The position numbers were made by a program, and so were the translations under genes. The notes below the pieces were generated by a model, which was given only the letters and a program-made list of their open reading frames with translations, did no database searches and was not told the DNA's origin. 64,000 nucleotides of DNA, from positions 682,001 to 746,000 of the forward strand of contig NZ_CP014862.1 in the NCBI RefSeq assembly GCF_002214585.1. The letters are read 5' to 3'. Source of the DNA: Thermococcus profundus. Lineage in GTDB: Archaea > Methanobacteriota_B > Thermococci > Thermococcales > Thermococcaceae. This document shows, piece after piece, positions 62,081 through 64,000 of the stretch (position 1 is the stretch's first letter; every line of letters starts with the position of its first letter).

Positions 62081-62419
62081 ATGGCCGAGGACATCGAGGA
62101 GATCAGGAAGAGGAAGCTCATGGAGCTCCAGAAGAAGTACCTCGAACAGCAGAAAGCTCAGGAGGAGGCCATAAAGCAGGAAATGGAGCTTGAAGCTCAG
62201 CTTGAGGCGATAATGCGGAAGATCCTCACCCCTGAGGCAAGGGAGAGGCTCGGTCGGGTTAAGCTCGTAAAGCCCGAACTTGCGAGGCAGGTCGAGCTCA
62301 TACTGGTTCAGCTCTACCAGGCGGGCCAGATCAGGGAACCGATAGGTGATGATAAACTCAAGAGAATACTGGCACAGATCGATGCCAGGACTAGAAAGGA
62401 GTTCCGTATCAAGTGGTAG
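62081..62419 (+). CDS. PDCD5-like DNA-binding protein (TFAR19 family)
   Basis: A 112-residue protein of the archaeal/eukaryal PDCD5 family. A Lys/Glu/Gln-rich N-terminal helix (EDIEEIRKRKLMELQKKYLEQQKAQEEAI) is followed by the three-helix core and the conserved tail LARQVELILVQLYQAGQIREPIGDDKLKRILAQI. It has its own TATA box (about 62038-62047), so it is distinct from the S19e transcript. The archaeal role is unknown, possibly DNA or chaperonin binding. Confidence 0.9.
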   Translation: MAEDIEEIRKRKLMELQKKYLEQQKAQEEAIKQEMELEAQLEAIMRKILTPEARERLGRVKLVKPELARQVELILVQLYQAGQIREPIGDDKLKRILAQIDARTRKEFRIKW

Positions 62420-62433
62420 CGGAAGGTGACCGG

Positions 62434-62736
62434 ATGGACGTCAAGAGGATCATAGAACTCCTCGATTCCAAAGGCGAGGTGAGCCTCGACACCTGGAAGG
62501 CCGTCTCGGTTAAGAACAACCGGGATGGGACAGTGGATATTCTCTATCGCAACCTCCACCTTGGAAGCGATGAAGATCCGGTCTTCCTCTGGATATACGC
62601 CAACCTAGTTGAAGACGGCGACGAAGACGTTAGGGTTCTCGAAAGGATAACCTTCAAGAGGGAGGATCTGGCGTGGATACTCCGCTACATCCCTGCCAAG
62701 AAGAACGGGAAGAGAAACCCTGAGGAAGGTTTATAA
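62434..62736 (+). CDS. Small hypothetical protein downstream of the PDCD5 gene
   Basis: A 100-residue acidic protein starting MDVKRIIELLDSKGEVSLDTWKAVSVKNNRDG, with strand-rich middle (TVDILYRNLHLG, PVFLWIYANLV) and a short basic tail. GAAGGTGACCGG precedes the ATG. It lies 14 nt after the PDCD5-like gene and is cotranscribed with it. Function unknown. Confidence 0.75.
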   Translation: MDVKRIIELLDSKGEVSLDTWKAVSVKNNRDGTVDILYRNLHLGSDEDPVFLWIYANLVEDGDEDVRVLERITFKREDLAWILRYIPAKKNGKRNPEEGL

Positions 62737-62773
62737 GGCCTATCCCGATAGGGCCGGCCGTGGGGGTGTTTGA

Positions 62774-63676
62774 GTGAGTAAGAAGAGGGTCTGTCCTGTT
62801 TGCGGCTCCACGGAGTTCATCTACGATCCAAGCAGGGGAGAGGTCGTCTGTAAGGTTTGCGGTTACGTTATTGAGGAGAACGTCGTTGATATGGGGCCCG
62901 AGTGGAGGGCCTTTGATGCGAGCCAGAGGGAGAAGAGGGCACGCGCGGGCGCCCCAGAGAGCATACTCCTTCACGATAAGGGCCTCTCCACGGATATAGG
63001 AATAGACCGTTCCCTTACCGGCTTGATGAGGGAGAAGATGTACCGCCTGAGGAAGTGGCAGAGCCGCCTGAGGGTCAGCGACGCCGCCGAGAGAAACCTG
63101 GCCTTCGCCCTGAGCGAGCTGGACAGGCTGGCCAGCAACCTGCGCCTTCCGAGGCACGTTGAGGAGGAGGCCGCCCGTTTGTACCGTGAGGCCGTTAGAA
63201 AGGGCCTGATAAGGGGCCGCTCCATTGAGAGCGTCATAGCGGCCTGTGTCTACGCCGCCTGCAGGCTTCTCAAGATCCCCCGAACCCTTGATGAAATAGC
63301 TGAAGTTTCTCGCGTCGACAAAAAGGAGATAGGCAGAAGCTTTCGCTTCATAGCGAGACACCTCAACCTCACCCCAAAGAAGCTCTTCGTTAAGCCGACA
63401 GATTACGTCAGCAAGTTTGCAGATGAGCTGGGATTAAGTGAGAAGGTTAGAAAGAAGGCCATAGAGCTCCTTGAGGAGGCATACTCCCGGGGTTTAACCA
63501 GCGGGAAGAGCCCGGCCGGCCTCGTTGCGGCGGCGCTCTACATAGCCGGCCTCATGGAGGGGGAAAAGAGAACCCAGAGGGAAGTGGCCGAGGTGGCGAG
63601 GGTCACGGAGGTCACAGTCAGGAACAGGTACAAGGAGCTCATAGAAAAACTAAACCTGAAGGTGCCGATGGGCTGA
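62774..63676 (+). CDS. tfb: Transcription initiation factor IIB (TFB)
   Basis: A 300-residue general factor. The N-terminal zinc ribbon has CPVCGS and CKVCGY pairs, followed by the B-finger/linker ([26 protein letters not shown]) and two cyclin-like repeats (about 110-200 and 205-300). GTG start after GGGGGTGTTTGA. It recruits RNA polymerase to TBP-bound promoters. It is adjacent to FEN-1 and resembles TFB1-type proteins (T. kodakarensis TK1280 neighbours FEN-1 TK1281, from memory). Confidence 0.96.
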   Translation: MSKKRVCPVCGSTEFIYDPSRGEVVCKVCGYVIEENVVDMGPEWRAFDASQREKRARAGAPESILLHDKGLSTDIGIDRSLTGLMREKMYRLRKWQSRLRVSDAAERNLAFALSELDRLASNLRLPRHVEEEAARLYREAVRKGLIRGRSIESVIAACVYAACRLLKIPRTLDEIAEVSRVDKKEIGRSFRFIARHLNLTPKKLFVKPTDYVSKFADELGLSEKVRKKAIELLEEAYSRGLTSGKSPAGLVAAALYIAGLMEGEKRTQREVAEVARVTEVTVRNRYKELIEKLNLKVPMG

Positions 63677-64000
63677 TCAGCCGAACCAGCTTTCCAGTGT
63701 CTTCTGCTTCCCCGCTTTTACTGCTTTCTTCAGTCTTTCAAGACCGTTCTTCACCCTCTCCTCGCTGAAATCGTGCTCGTCGCACAGGAACTTGAGGATT
63801 CTTTCTTCATCGGGCTCTCGCCACTTGAGCTCGTATTCGTCGGTAACCGGGGGATTGAGGAAGAACTCCTTTATGGCGTAGAGGTCGACCTCGCTCTCCT
63901 TCTGGTACCTGGCGAGGGGGTCTTTACTCCTCTTGACTATCGTCAGGGCCTTCTTTGGCCCGATGCCCTTTATCCCGCCGGGGTTGTAGTCGGTTCCTAT
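63677..64000 (-). CDS. fen: Flap endonuclease 1 (C-terminal 107 residues; start outside window)
   Basis: The last part of FEN-1, running to the window edge. The helix-hairpin-helix [18 protein letters not shown] binds the duplex, and the C-terminus [10 protein letters not shown] is the PCNA-interacting (PIP) box. The middle [42 protein letters not shown] is typical. It processes Okazaki flaps. The stop lies directly after the TFB stop on the opposite strand. Confidence 0.95.
   Translation of the reverse strand: MGTDYNPGGIKGIGPKKALTIVKRSKDPLARYQKESEVDLYAIKEFFLNPPVTDEYELKWREPDEERILKFLCDEHDFSEERVKNGLERLKKAVKAGKQKTLESWFG

Overview
The window is a stretch of a hyperthermophilic euryarchaeal chromosome, almost certainly a Thermococcus. 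The evidence is a set of recognisable archaeal genes: a TFB next to a FEN-1 flap endonuclease, Hef, NOB1, S19e, geranylgeranylglyceryl-phosphate synthase, archaetidylinositol-phosphate synthase, aTrm56, MptE, and a Thermococcus-type GH57 branching enzyme with a helix-hairpin-helix tail. Start sites follow GGTG-type ribosome binding sites with many GTG/TTG starts, and promoters have BRE/TATA boxes. Genes are dense, and convergent neighbours often overlap by 4-15 nt. I see no rRNA, tRNA, CRISPR array, intein or intact insertion sequence.

Layout. 1-2.0 kb: end of a thiamine-type ABC importer (ATPase and convergent binding lipoprotein). 2.2-4.8 kb: a LeuT-like sodium symporter, a 36-residue partner peptide and an unknown membrane protein. 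4.9-8.4 kb: a short-T-loop PII protein, GH57 branching enzyme, a small membrane protein and MptE. 8.5-14.0 kb: a complete five-gene peptide/oligosaccharide ABC importer operon. 14-22.5 kb: housekeeping and unknown genes. 22.5-23.1 kb: the longest gene-poor stretch (about 550 nt), holding a half C/D-box RNA signature antisense to 16S rRNA, a truncated acetyltransferase and a probable IS200/IS605 end. 23-33.3 kb: lipoprotein, acetyltransferases, a regulator/CPBP-protease operon, an MFS permease and a heterodimeric ABC exporter. 33.4-36.1 kb: a probably frameshifted membrane gene, NadM, VapBC and an HTH-nucleotidyltransferase/HEPN pair. 36.1-43.4 kb: SAM hydrolase, aTrm56, archaetidylinositol-phosphate synthase, archaemetzincin, an H/ACA guide RNA, Hef and small genes. 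42.7-47.8 kb: an smc-HEPN-MNT-scpA operon. 48-50 kb: GGGP synthase with a PIN/AF2212-type toxin-antitoxin pair. 50-57.3 kb: M20 peptidase, acetyltransferase, phosphoglycolate phosphatase, the pxpBCA 5-oxoprolinase set, NOB1 and a muramoyl-alanine-amidase-like protein. 57.4-60.3 kb: AK6/Fap7-type kinase, a C/D RNA, two coiled-coil proteins, a DNA glycosylase and a PP-loop protein. 60.4-64 kb: AbrB/PIN pair, YhbY-like protein, S19e, PDCD5-like protein, TFB and the FEN-1 C-terminus.

The main observations beyond annotation are: (1) the same unusual operator, a tandem pair of GTTCA-N7-TGAAC palindromes exactly 22 bp apart, occurs at two loci 22 kb apart (36.1 and 58.5 kb) with the upstream gene's stop codon at the same place inside the distal copy; (2) an H/ACA RNA matching the Pyrococcus Pf9 design and a C/D-box RNA, neither protein coding; (3) a HEPN-nucleotidyltransferase pair embedded between smc and scpA; (4) a LeuT-like transporter with a roughly 58-residue insertion in extracellular loop 4 and a tiny partner peptide; and (5) a 22-bp near-perfect palindrome between divergent genes at 41.8 kb. 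All comparisons to named proteins are from memory and from motifs; no search was run.
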